64,000 nucleotides of DNA from Linum tenue (Eukaryota; Streptophyta; Magnoliopsida; Malpighiales; Linaceae). Every line of letters starts with the position of its first letter. The first letter of the stretch is position 1. A program made the translations under genes and the position numbers. The stretch covers positions 34,058,066 through 34,122,065 of the forward strand of contig CAMGYJ010000006.1 of NCBI GenBank assembly GCA_946122785.1. The letters run 5' to 3'. Shown piece after piece: positions 54,370 to 64,000 of this stretch. The notes under the pieces were generated by a model, which did no database searches, was not told the DNA's origin, and was given only the letters and a program-made list of their open reading frames with translations.

Positions 54370-56267
54370 ATGACCCGTAGCCAGTCGGGAGGTTTACTGC
54401 CGTTGGATCCAGAGATTGAACGCACCTGCAACCAACTTCGGAGACAACAGCGAGCTAGACTGGTTACGGTGGAGCACAGAGACGGCCAATTGAGTAGCGA
54501 ATCCGAGGACGAGTACGAGATGGAGGGCGAAGACATCCCTCAACCGGGGAATGCTCGACAGGCTCCCCCGGTGAATCAGCATCCACCACCACCGTCGGGT
54601 CCCACCTTGTAGTACTACTACACTCCATGGATTGCTGACATCCGCCCGGTCATCCTCTATCCACCCATCCCAGCGAACAACCTCGAGATCAAGCCATGCT
54701 GGATTCAACTCATTACATCATCTATCCAGTTCCATGGTTTGAAGGATGAGGAGACCCGGGCACACCTTTCCCGTTTTCTGCAGCTGACGAACGGGTTCAA
54801 GCTGAACGGTGTTCCGGATGATGCAATCCGCCTTCACCTCTTCCCCCATTCTCTGGCGGGGAATGCTAAGAGGTGGTTGGAGACCCAGCCCCCATTGTCC
54901 ATCACTTCTTGGGACGATCTGGCAGATAAGTTCGTGCACAGGTACTATCCGGCATCGAAGACCACAGAGATTCAGCGGGAGATCACTCACTTCCGCCAAG
55001 AGCCAGATGAGTCACTTCGTGATGCATGGGAGCGGTACATGGGATATTTCTGGCAGTGTCCCCATCATGGCTTCAGTGATGCTTTCACAGTGGGGAACTT
55101 CTATAGCGCCCTCACTCTAGACAGCCAGAGGGTGATCGAGTCTCTATGCCCAGGAGGGGATATTCTCACTAAGACTCCACCCGAGCTGAACCAGATGATC
55201 AGTACCTTGGCTGCCCGCGATCATTCCTGGGGGCAGAGCAGCAGGGGCAGACATTCCCGGGACCGTAGTGTGCATGCTATGGAGGCCAGATCCGGGTTAG
55301 AGCAGCAGGTGGCTGAGTTGGTGCAGACATTGAAGCAGCCCAACAGTCTCCTTCCGGGCCGAGGTGTAGCTACGCCTCCAGTAGCTCAGTGCCAGTGGTG
55401 TGAGAGCCCGAATCACCGGGTGGAGGACTGTCAGGCTATGAGGGAGTCCTCTACTCCCCAAGAACAGGTGGACTTCATCGCAAATGCTCGGAGCCTGGAC
55501 CCATACAGCAACACCTACAATGAAGGATGGCGCCAGCATCCCAACTTTGCCTGGAGTAGCAACACCAACAAACCACCTGGTTTCCCAGCACCAGCAGGTG
55601 GTTTTCAGCATAGCCAGCCTTTCCAGCTAGGCAGGGGCCACCACCACAGCAGCAGCCCTACCAGCCCAGACAGGGGCAGCCATTCCAGCAGCCCCAACGA
55701 CAGTATGCCGAGCCAGCAGCAGCCCCAGCTCCCGATAACCAGATGACCGATCTGAAGAATATTTTGGCGGCATTCATGACCACCAGCCAGGCGAATTTCA
55801 CGAGGGTGGACCAGAGCATAGCCTCTCTGGAAGCAGGACAGAGGAACCAGGGTGCTATTCTGCAAGATTTACAGCACCAAGTCGGTGTCCTAGCGCGCCA
55901 GCTTACTGCTCGGGTCCCGGGGACTCTACCTGCCACCACCATCCCCAATCCACGGGAACCGCAAGAGCAGCTGGATGCCATTTTCACCAGGAGAGGCAGG
56001 CCTACATCAGCTGATCCTGCCCCGACCAGGCAGGAGGCACCACTCCCTGCTTCAGCACTTCCAGCCGGTGATGCAGAAGTGCGGGTGGAGAAGGAAGCTC
56101 CTGCTCCCAAGCCACAACCAGTGGTGAAGGAGCACGTACCCCAGCTTCCCTTCCCCACTCGCCTACACAAAGATAAGCTGGAGACTGAGTTTGCCAAGTT
56201 TATGGCAATGTTGAAGCAGCTCAACATCAGCGTACCATTTGTGGAGGCACTGTCGAAGATGCCCTAG
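54370..56267 (+). pseudogene. Gag polyprotein of element C, broken
   Basis: It starts MTRSQSGGLLPLDPEIERTC like element A's gag. The frame is interrupted by TAG at 54610-54612 after PPPPSGPTL and resumes in the same frame to 55746. A frameshift near 55625-55635 within the Gln/Pro-rich region moves the true continuation to the next frame (55743-56267), and a further TAG at 56266-56268 falls in the linker after LSKMP. Recognisable parts: capsid-like domain (LSRFLQLTNGFKLNGVP, AWERYMGYFWQCPHHGF), zinc-knuckle-like CCHC box CQWCESPNHRVEDC and linker FPTRLHKDKLETEF. With two stops and one shift it cannot make full Gag, although the LTRs are young. Confidence 0.82.
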
Positions 56268-56279
56268 TATGCTAAGTTC

Positions 56280-57194
56280 ATGAAAGATCTCTGCACCAAC
56301 AAGAAGAAACTTGGGGATCTTTCGACAGTGCTGCTGAGCGAGGAGTGTTCTGCTCTCCTGCAGAACAAGCTGCCCGAAAAGCGCAAAGACCCAGGGAGTT
56401 TTACTATCCCTCTTATTATTGGCAGCATGCATGTAGGAAAGTCCTTGGCGGACCTAGGCGCTAGCATTAATGTCATGCCATATAAACTGTTCAAAAAGCT
56501 AGACCTAGGTGAACTTAGCCCTACTATGATGAGGATTCGGCTAGCTGATCGTTCCGTTGTGCATCCTAGGGGTATCGTAGAAGATCTGCTTGTTAATGTA
56601 GGTGCATTCACATATCCTGTTGATTTTGTTATTCTGGATATAAATGATGATGTGGATGTGCCTTTGATTCTAGGTAGACCATTTCTTGCCACCGCCAAGG
56701 CACTGATTGATGTGCATGATGGTAAACTGATCCTGCGTGCTGGGAATGAACAGGCTACTTTTTCTGTGACTGAGTTTGATCATTGTACTATGATTTCTGC
56801 ATCACCTGTGCATTCTATTTTTGATCAGGTACACGAGCCTGTCGTGTATCCTTCTGCACCTCTCATTTTGCAGGACCCGCCTATCATTCCTTCGCCACCA
56901 CTCCATCCAGTCTCGCCTCCGAACAAAAAGCTCAAGGAGGAGTGGCGGACGAAACCGCAGGTGGCTAAGCCTGCACGGAAGAAGGGTGGAGACCACTACG
57001 AGCTGGTTCCACCCCCTGCACCACGACCACCCTGGCCATCCGAGTACTCACTCGCCTCCATCTTGCCGGATGGCCAGGTCGAGCTGACCATTGCTGGTGG
57101 TTGCAACCGTCGGGTGCACGGTCACCACCTCAAGCTGTACCTCAAGAGCGATGTGGATCCGCTCTTGGAGGTACCTGTTCCTGCACCCCGCTGA
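56280..57194 (+). CDS. Retroelement aspartic protease with integrase-like tail (element C)
   Basis: A 304-codon frame, in the same frame as the last part of gag, separated only by the TAG at 56266. Protease active-site region LADLGASINVMP, then YPVDFVILDINDDVDVPLIL and GRPFLATAKAL. After a Pro-rich linker follow WPSEYSLASILPDGQVELTI and RRVHGHHLKLYLKSD, the same integrase-like C-terminal tail as in element A, with RT through integrase core missing. The stop is followed by 'aaaagacggtaaagaagcgc'. The ATG at 56280 is only the first Met after the upstream TAG; expression as gag-pro is more likely. Confidence 0.75.
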   Translation: MKDLCTNKKKLGDLSTVLLSEECSALLQNKLPEKRKDPGSFTIPLIIGSMHVGKSLADLGASINVMPYKLFKKLDLGELSPTMMRIRLADRSVVHPRGIVEDLLVNVGAFTYPVDFVILDINDDVDVPLILGRPFLATAKALIDVHDGKLILRAGNEQATFSVTEFDHCTMISASPVHSIFDQVHEPVVYPSAPLILQDPPIIPSPPLHPVSPPNKKLKEEWRTKPQVAKPARKKGGDHYELVPPPAPRPPWPSEYSLASILPDGQVELTIAGGCNRRVHGHHLKLYLKSDVDPLLEVPVPAPR

Positions 57195-57591
57195 GTATCC
57201 ACCATGGGCGTCCAGCTAAAAGACGGTAAAGAAGCGCTTGTGGGGAGGCAACCCCACCACGGTTTTCATTTATTTGTTTTGTTTCGCGTCGGACTGCGAA
57301 TTGGTTTGTTTTTGGTGTTTTCTTTTGTTTTGGATGATGTACTATTGGGCTGACCATTGGACCTAACATATCGTGTTTGAGCTCTTTGGTTTCCTTTAGC
57401 TGTGCCTGTGTCCCGACTGGTCCTCTCTCCAGTCCGCTTCATCCTGACTGGTCCATTTCCAGTCTTCTGCAGTCTGTGCATACTGGTAACATCGTTCCCC
57501 TTTCCTTCCCTCGTCTCCATTGAGGGCAATGTCGATCTTAAGTGTGGGGGGGGGGTGTTTATCTTTTGACTGCATTAGATCTGTTTGTGTG

Positions 57592-57639
57592 CTTGGAGCC
57601 TAGTCCACTGTCCAAATTTTTAAATTTGAGGGCTCCAAG
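57592..57639 (+). other. Conserved bulged hairpin, copy H7
   Basis: CTTGGAGCC/GGCTCCAAG outer stem, bulge TAGTCCACTGTC, inner stem CAAATTT/AAATTTG around TT. The clearest copy. Confidence 0.8.
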
Positions 57640-58447
57640 TACGTGTTCCTTACAATTACCTGCTCAGTATGCTTTGAATTGACAATCTCTGTAGTGATTT
57701 GCAACCTAGGGAGGTAGTGTAGCACTATGGAGGATGTTGATGCATTTAAGAAGTCTCATTTCTTCTTCATATTGTGTTGGTTGATTGAGTGAATTAGTGA
57801 TCTTAGGACCCTTGAATTGTGTGGTGTTGTGGACTCTCTGCCTATCATGGACTCTTGTATCATGTTTTGGAAATATCAGGTGCTCGAAAATGTGCTTTAA
57901 AATAACGTCTCCCGTGCGAATAGGGCGAAAGTGTGTAAGGGAAGACGGGAATCCGTTCCCAATTTCCACCTACTACCTCCAGCCCCCTTACATGTCTTTC
58001 CCCCGCACGAGGCTCGAGAAAATTGCTCCTGGCATGGCCGGTAAGAGCCGGGCTCCCGCAAAACCTTTGCTAGGTGGGAGCCCCCGTTTTCTGCAAAAGC
58101 AAGTTGGAACCCTTGAAAAAAGAAAAAAAAGAGTTAAACAGAAAACCAAGCAAAAAGAAGGAAGAAAAGGGGTTCCAGCCATCTTCAAGAAGAAAATCGA
58201 GCACCTTGAAAAATGTGAGTCCATGATCTTTTGTTTTTGAGAGTCTCTTCATCCACGATTCATTTGTCCTCTGTTCACTATTTGCCATGATGCCGACTCG
58301 AGACTAGCGTTCTCGCCGAAGAGGCTATGAGATGACTTGTGCGTCGGTTGACATCGTAAGCTGCTAAATGATTTAGGAAGTCCGCTACCTACGATCGAGG
58401 TTGTTTGTTGCTATAGAGGTCTGGAGAGTTGCATTGGTTTGAGTTAG

Positions 58448-58469
58448 GTTTGCTTGGGGACAAGCAAAC
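58448..58469 (+). other. GGGA-loop hairpin before polypurine tract (C)
   Basis: Perfect 9-bp stem GTTTGCTTG/CAAGCAAAC around GGGA. Confidence 0.75.
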
Positions 58470-58472
58470 GGT

Positions 58473-58488
58473 TAAGTGTGGGGGAGTT
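58473..58488 (+). promoter_or_regulatory. Polypurine tract of element C
   Basis: 'taagtgtgggggagtt' directly before the 3' LTR. Confidence 0.8.
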
Positions 58489-59834
58489 TGATAACGATGT
58501 AATTGCATGTTTTTATACCCCTAGTTCTTATCCGTTTGAGGGGCATAGTCGTGTATTCTTAGCCTATTTTACGCCGGGTTGTGCTATTTTGTCCTATTTC
58601 AGGTCCCAGGCGTCGAAGGGAAGGCCAAGCGCGAGTTTCGGAGCATTTGGAAGTCGTTTGGTCGAGCTGGAGCCAAAACACGGGCAGGAGTCTGTGGCCG
58701 TGCGTTTACTGCCGAGAGCTAATTGAGTTTGGAAAATTCAAGCTACAAACACGGGCTGAAAGCACGGCCGTGTCCTCCCAAAGCACGGCCGTGTCCTCCC
58801 AAAAGCACGGCGGTGTTTGCACCAACTCCTGGCCGTGTAATTAACCCTAGCCAAAACACGGGCGGGCTGGACCAGAACACGGCCGTGCCCTCGACCGTGT
58901 TCTGGCCAGTGATGCCTTTTTAGGCAGATTTCAACCAAATTGAGGGGGGATTCGAGTTTTAGAGAGACAGAGCGATTCCTAGAGAGAGAAAGCGACGAAC
59001 AAGAGTCTCCAAGTGCCCTAGCTTGATCTTCATCACCATTGGAGCTTGGCTTGAGCTTGGAGAAGTGCCGATCAACGTCTAGAAGCTGAATTCCATCCTT
59101 CACAGTATGGTTTCCGCATCTGATTCTGCTTTTGCTTCTTTCTCCATGGAGTAGTTCTCCCATTCATCTGGGTATGGAGAACCCTAGATTTGTATGTTAG
59201 GTTTGATTGTATGAACCCAAGTATTGATTCTATGATTTTGATTATATTCGATTGAGGTTTTGAATGATTGAATGACTTGAATCCTGATCAAATTCCTGTT
59301 GTTTCTGCTTTAACCTAGAATGAGAATATCTGCCTAGGTTGATAGAGCATCCTTAATTGAAGGTAGTGAATTGGTGACTTTAGTCGAGGAGCCAGTTCAC
59401 TATTCTGTACCGAATTCCATTCGGTAGTGGAGGTTTGGTTCGTTAGGGCCTCAATCTGTTTACTCCGGTGGAGGTTAGTCGCCCGCTAGAGACTCAGATT
59501 GAGAGGGTCTGGAGACCTTTAGTCGAGACTTCAGACTGTTTTAGAACCTTCCGCAGTATAACTATCATAAAAATTGAACTTGGTAATTACAATCCGGCTT
59601 AACTGCAGACTAGGGGGAACCATATCCGGGTGACCTCTCTTAACCTGAAAACAACCGTTTAGTTGCTTTGCTTGCTTGTTAGTTTAGACCTTCACTAAAG
59701 TTTCATTGCTAGATAATACGAATTCACTGAGTAGTCATCACATCTAGGACTCATTAAAACCCAAACCCGCTATACTACGCTTTAGGAAGTGGTTACACTT
59801 GGCCATTTTCTAGAGTGACAGTAGGAGTGAGTCA
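58489..59834 (+). mobile_element. Element C 3' LTR
   Basis: 1346 bp; the palindrome cluster is at 58674-58905. Confidence 0.9.
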
Positions 59835-59839
59835 GTGTT
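59835..59839. repeat. Target-site duplication of element C (right)
   Basis: GTGTT. Confidence 0.88.
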
Positions 59840-59842
59840 GTT

Positions 59843-60036
59843 ATAGTATCTAGTCCCATATATATATATATATATGGGAATTAAATACGATGAATATATA
59901 TATATTATAATTAATACGTATATTTATCTGATCGATCGATAATCCGATTTTTGTCGAAATATTGCCAAAATGCTCTATTTTAAATCGCGAATTTCTAGCG
60001 ATCGAGATATGGGTTTTGTCGAAATGGGATGTTACA
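59843..60036 (+). mobile_element. Tekay-like LTR, right part
   Basis: A/T-rich sequence ending 'tgtcgaaatgggatgttaca', the kind of 3' end seen at 7554. It includes the perfect palindrome CCC(AT)nGGG at 59856-59878. Confidence 0.5.
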
Positions 60037-60300
60037 ACAATAATCTTCATGAGGCAGGCTGACCTCCACACCGCCTTGACCTTGAATGGGATGGTCATCG
60101 CCGCATCATTTCGGGCCAACACTACATGATGCACTATCTTGGCATGAATTCTGCTGTTGTTCAGTGCCCCTAGGTGGCCTCACCGGGGGCATGAGGATGA
60201 CTACACACATCCTATTGGCGATGGAGGCGACTAGTACTTGGTTGGCTCCGACTGATTACCCATGGGATGCTAGGTTATGTATTTTTCTTACTTTCTAGAC
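60037..60300 (+). pseudogene. Athila-type ORF1, C-terminal remnant (element E)
   Basis: In one plus-strand frame 'LEWDGHRRIISGQHYMMHYL' matches the end of element A's ORF1 ('DGHRRIISAQHYMMSYWN'). Its start is cut by the Tekay-like LTR. Downstream stops are frequent. Confidence 0.6.
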
Positions 60301-60559
60301 TTTTGTTTCTCTTTTGGATTGTGCACATGAAACTATGGTTTGTTTTCTTTATCACCCAGTGTGTTTTAATGACTCTAGCTCTGTGCCTTTGGAATTGGTC
60401 CCCTTCCAGTCTATTGTTCCTAACTGGTCCACTCTCTAGTCGCTGCCTCCAATCGTCATTTCCTTATAACATCGTTCCCCTTCCCTCTGCTCGAGTGAGG
60501 GCAATGTCGAACTTAATTGTGGGGGGTGCTTTGTGCTTATTGGAACCTATGGTTGTGTT

Positions 60560-60607
60560 CTTGAAGCCTAGTCCACTCTCCAAATCTGGAGATTTGAGGG
60601 CTTCAAG
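60560..60607 (+). other. Conserved bulged hairpin, copy H8
   Basis: Outer stem CTTGAAGCC/GGCTTCAAG and inner stem CAAATCT/AGATTTG: compared with H7 both stems differ by paired changes, while the bulge TAGTCCACTCTC is almost the same. Confidence 0.8.
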
Positions 60608-61944
60608 TACTGATGTTTGCATGATCATATTGGCACTGTGATATTATGTGGTGAATCAATTGGTTGTTAACATTGGTGCATGATAACCTGGTGGTGACGA
60701 AGACAACCTATGATGATGAATGAGACGTGCAGTAAAGTTGTGTAGGGGTTCAGTTTTTCAACAGTTTGCTTACCAAATATGACCTGGATTGATGACTCAT
60801 TTTCTATAGTTATTTATGCATCTAGTTCAGGGAAACAGAATGAGAGATAGAGCATATAGGTAGCCATGTGAGATTTGAGCCTACTCGTTTCTTTCTTGTG
60901 TGATAGATTCCTCTTTCATGATGTGTAGCATTCACGTTGCCACTAATAAGTATGATGGAGGCATAGGATTAACCCACAACCAAATTGACTGCCCTGGTGT
61001 GTCATACTCCCTAGTCAGCCCGTTCAGCTGTGTAACTTTCTTTAATTGTGTCTACAAAGAAAAATCACCCTTATTCATCTCTTAGAGGTTCCACAAAGTT
61101 GTTTTTGCATGTTTTCTGCTTGAAATAAGGTGAGGATTGGAGGCAGTTCTTAAAAGTTGGCACGTACTTGCAAAGATAAAAAGAATGTAGCAAAAGTGGT
61201 GGTTCTCTATAGAAAAATAAGAATAAAATAAAATAAAACAAATGAAATCAAAAGAGAGCCACCACAGAAATCTTAATCGTGCTCATTAGAGAGTGTTTTT
61301 GAAAAGAACATGATTGATGCAAAATAGCAGAGAAAAAGTAAATGGTTCGAATGAATGTTGTTGTGTTGGTTTTGGAAATCTGGAACCTTGTGTAATGAAT
61401 TCTTACACCACCTAAAAGGCCATTTTCCAATGTCCAAGGCCCTAGCCAGTCATCTGAACCTGTGTGTAAGGCCTCTAGACAAGTTAGTGGTGACACCCGA
61501 TATGTGAACTCTAGCATTTGGAGGCTTCCGTCATGGTGAAGAGACGTTAGAGATGGAGATTATGAGTATGCACACATCTTGCATCAAATTTTGTCTTGTC
61601 CCCACTGGTCGAGAGTGAGTGATTCAATGTTCATATTATATACCCCAGTGAGGACCTAGATTCCTCGATCTTGATTGTGATGTCTTGAATTTTATGCATG
61701 AGGTGACTCTTTTGAATGAGTGGATGGGTCAAGTCTATGTCGTTCGGTGAACAGAAGGGCGACTCTTCCTTTACCCCATTTTGCTGCACTCGAATTCATA
61801 TGTGGTGGTTGTCTAGGTTGCTATTGCTTTTGTTCCAAGTATTGATGTCTAAAAGCCAGTTAGGTTCACGTGTTTTGTGCCTATATGATATGTCCCCAAA
61901 GTTTATATGATTAAATGTATTGATCTTACCTTGTGTCTGACATG

Positions 61945-61966
61945 GTTTGCTTGGGGACAAGAAAAC
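61945..61966 (+). other. GGGA-loop hairpin before polypurine tract (E)
   Basis: GTTTGCTTG, GGGA, then CAAGAAAAC: one pair is lost relative to the other copies. Confidence 0.6.
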
Positions 61967-61985
61967 GGTTAAGTGTGGGGGAATT

Positions 61986-63030
61986 TGATAGCATCGTATG
62001 TGCACATGTTTGCACCCTTGTTTCTTAACCATGGTGGCTTGAATTAGTGGCTCCTTGGCCTATTTTATTCTAGCTTGTGCTACTTTGTCGCATTTCAGGT
62101 CTCAGCAGGTAGAAGAAGCTTTAGGCACAAGGTTCAAGACATTTGGAGATCATTTGGCGGCTCTAGATACAAAACACGAGCAGGCTTTCTACAAAACATG
62201 TTCGTGTTTCACTCAGCACCCCGTCAGTGTTTTTTATGCCAAGACTATCGAAGGGATGCAATGCACTGGTAAGCGAAGTAAAGAACACAAACGTGTTTAC
62301 CGAAGAAGCAACTGTATGTCCCCCATCCCCAGCTTATCAAAATGCATGATCTGGACAAAAGGAAGGGATCGACATTTTGGAGCGAAAAATAGAGTTCTAG
62401 AGAGAGAAATTGATGATGAACAAACCCTAGGAGCTATTTGGTGTGGATTTCTCACCATTGAAGCCCAGATTGGATCCCAACGAGTGAACATTGACATCGT
62501 AGAGCAAATTATACACATCATTATGAATATGACTGCTTTGATTTCTGTTTCCATCTCTCTCTCTATGGAGTAAGCCTTTCTCTCAATTGGGTATGAAAAA
62601 CCCTAGACCCTATTTCCATGTGTTAGGGATCTTGCTTGTAATGACTTTTGGATGTTATACTGGATGATTTTAATCAATTGAGGCATGTTTATTGAGTCAT
62701 TTGAATCCTGATCAAGTTCTCTTGACTTCTGCTTTAACCTATGATAGATAGAATCAGAACGAATTGGGAACATATAATCTGAACTAGCTGCATACTAGTG
62801 GTACTCATATCCGGTTGACTTTTTGCATACTTGAAACCAGAACATTTCCTGGTTTCTGTTAATTTGATTTTGAACACCTCACTACATTTCAACAACTAAA
62901 TAATAGAGATTCAGGGAGTAGACAATACATCAAGGCCTTGGGTTGACTATTACAACCTAAACCCACAATACTGAATTTTCAGTGTACGATTATACTTGGT
63001 CGTAGTTTGGTGTTGTGTTTTAGCAAGCCA
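61986..63030 (+). mobile_element. Element E 3' LTR
   Basis: Starts TGATAGCATCG after the purine tract, ends TTTAGCAAGCCA. It shares LTR A's landmarks, including 'gtgatgaacaaaccctaggagct'-type sequence. A weaker palindrome cluster (ACACGAGC...ATGTTCGTGT) lies at 62166-62300. It has inserted into a minus-strand gag remnant. Confidence 0.75.
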
Positions 63031-64000
63031 ATTTTCTTCATAAATTTGGAGTACTGTGCATTGTAGCTATAGCTTCTATGAAGGGCATGTCGATGCTATC
63101 TTACTTAACATACCTAGAAAATTATTAGAAATAGGCGTCTTGGTCACCTTTGCCTTTTTTGAACCTAGCGGGGTAAGGAGCCCTAGCAGGGCAAGGTTTG
63201 TAAGTAGGGCCACTTCGTTCTTCCCTTCCCAGTTGTTATTCCTCACGAACTAGAGGACTAACATCAATATGAGGTTCTGGTTGGGGTTTAGTTTGGACAA
63301 GAACAACACTTGAAGGTAGGACCTCGCTCCCACTTCGGAGAGTAATTTTTTTAAAATGGATCTCCTCTGGTTCTTGAGGTGGCTTTTGACGATGTTGCTT
63401 GCCTTTATTAGTTTCGGTAATCGTGGCATGTGACTGTAGTGCCGGTGTTTCATGCAGGATCCTTTCCACCTCATATTTTTCAACTATTAGGCTGACTAGT
63501 TAATGTATAGCATTCTTTGGATCAGGCTGCATTTTCTGATTTCATCAGTTGGAGCTCCTACATTATGCACTTTAATTGTGTCTAGAGCTCAACTATTGGA
63601 GAAGAGCGACTACCTGATAAGGTGAAACTTGCCACTAGTAGAACCTTTTCCTTCTGCAGAGGGAAATGTTCCTTCCATTTTTAGGTTCTTGGCAGTTTGC
63701 GCATCTAATGTTAATGCCTTAGTGCAAGTGCATGATGACAATCCACCTTTTGCCTCTCGATAAATATGGAGGGTCGTGCTCTCATTGAGCCCCAAATATG
63801 GAGGGTCGCCATCATGAGTGCGGGTACTAAAGATTTCCTCGAGTGTTGTCTTTTGCTAAGGAACGCATCATAGGAGCTGCAACTTGAGCGTAAGCCCTAT
63901 CACAGCAGCTCGTGGATCTAGACGGCTCCATGATCGAGGAACAAAGCAGTCATTCAAGTTGATCTTTATCTCCCCCCGGATCGTCACATACTTGGAGGAG
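63031..64000 (-). pseudogene. Athila-type gag remnant, minus strand, runs off the window
   Basis: Read on the minus strand, broken frames give the end of Athila-type gag: a segment with 'KKITLRSG' (63370-63320) matching the 'AxTLRSGK' motif of these gags, and further down an 'PFIEAIATMHS' segment (about 63090-63050) that matches the 'IPFIEALxxMPxYAKF' linker. The LTR of element E cuts it at 63030. Upstream frames (63610-63795) have no recognised domain. Confidence 0.6.

Larger units (their letters stand above)
57195..58488 (+). mobile_element. Element C 3' untranslated region
   Basis: Non-coding, with landmarks in the family order: 'gcgcttgtggggaggcaacc', 'attgagggcaatgtcgatcttaag' and G tract (57520-57556), hairpin H7, and at its end the GGGA hairpin and purine tract. 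It has a 'ggtgctcgaaaatgtgct' stretch and a run of purines near 58110-58180 not seen in E. A 151-codon frame at 57785-58240 lacks any domain and is not called. Confidence 0.7.
53036..59834 (+). mobile_element. Athila-type retrotransposon C, complete with TSD, gag-pro only
   Basis: LTRs 53036-54221 and 58489-59834 begin TGATAACGATG and end GAGTCA, flanked by GTGTT. By eye the aligned parts differ by roughly 1.5%; the 5' LTR also lacks a block of about 190 bases present at 59105-59300, and the 3' LTR lacks two short pieces. The internal part has primer site, gag, protease with integrase-like tail, G tract, hairpin H7, 3' landmarks, GGGA hairpin and purine tract. No RT, RNase H or integrase core exists. 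Confidence 0.9.
50996..59842. mobile_element. DNA element with inverted-repeat ends carrying an S1-like pseudogene, interrupted by C
   Basis: The left end (50996-51030) and the right end (53005-53035 plus 59840-59842 beyond the retroelement C insertion) form an imperfect inverted repeat of about 35 bases: both start ATAACAACAC and share TTGTTAT and TAACAACA in order. A/T-rich subterminal sequence follows on each side. Between them lie an S1-like pseudogene and two minisatellites. No transposase is present and a TSD could not be fixed, because the flanks are (AT)n. Each end is also partly self-complementary, so the class is left open. Confidence 0.5.
60301..61985 (+). mobile_element. Element E 3' untranslated region
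   Basis: It carries the 'gagtgagggcaatgtcgaac' block and G tract (60490-60532), hairpin H8, 'attcacgttgccact' (60930), the other landmarks shared with 7545-8609, the GGGA hairpin and the purine tract 61969-61985. No gene. Confidence 0.7.

Noticed and set aside
57592..57639. Bulged hairpin as a microRNA precursor or a MITE
   Set aside because: Too short for a plant miRNA precursor and no TSD around the copies. It always sits at a fixed place inside retroelements.
57785..58240. 151-codon frame in element C's 3' region
   Set aside because: The corresponding regions of related elements are not open and it has no domain.

Overview
The window is nuclear DNA from a eudicot plant. The evidence is one intact single-exon xyloglucan xylosyltransferase gene (XXT5 type), a spliced plant-type gene, plant class I formin and S1-like (SPH) gene fragments carried by transposons, and layers of plant LTR retrotransposons (Athila-type, Tekay-like, Reina-like chromovirus, Tat-like). 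The species cannot be named from the sequence. No CRISPR array, rRNA or tRNA gene was seen.

Layout. 1-14149: nested, mostly plus-strand Athila-type remnants, with a left-truncated CACTA transposon (about 2230-5844), part of a Tekay-like LTR (5845-7554), an Athila 3' tail with its LTR (7545-10055), a decayed RNase H/integrase body (10056-11640) and further LTR material. 14150-17006: gene island with XXT5 (14914-16314). 17007-19790: Tat-like LTR fragment, an unassigned stretch and a LINE 3' end. 19830-37570 (minus): a Reina-like chromovirus split by a young composite element 'A' (23572-36978, TSD GTCCT). 37570-42650: gene-poor DNA, a two-exon gene with an in-frame TGA (39674-40565) and a Pack-MULE carrying a formin fragment (40786-42337, 10-bp TSD). 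42660-49385 (minus): Athila-type remnant 'F' with a hAT MITE (46589-47167, 8-bp TSD) in its ORF1. 49386-60036: Tekay-like LTR material split by an element with inverted-repeat ends that carries an S1-like pseudogene and two minisatellites; that element is itself split inside its right terminus by retroelement 'C' (53036-59834, TSD GTGTT). 60037-63030: Athila-type 3' half 'E' with its LTR. 63031-64000: minus-strand Athila gag remnant.

How the parts relate. Elements A and C encode Gag and protease but no reverse transcriptase, RNase H or integrase core. After the protease their frame runs straight into what looks like an integrase C-terminal tail, and the same joint occurs in both. They keep LTRs, a tRNA-Asp type primer site, purine tracts and TSDs, so they look like non-autonomous elements mobilised in trans. 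A also contains an intact 396-codon ORF of unknown function and a decayed Athila-type ORF1.

The most unusual signals are non-coding and recur across these related elements: (1) a bulged hairpin present eight times whose stem bases change in compensating pairs; (2) clusters of palindromes centred on CGG-CCG in every LTR family here, with family-specific but matching arms; (3) a GGGA-capped hairpin directly before the polypurine tract in five places. Repetition and compensatory change suggest selected nucleic-acid structures; their function is inference.
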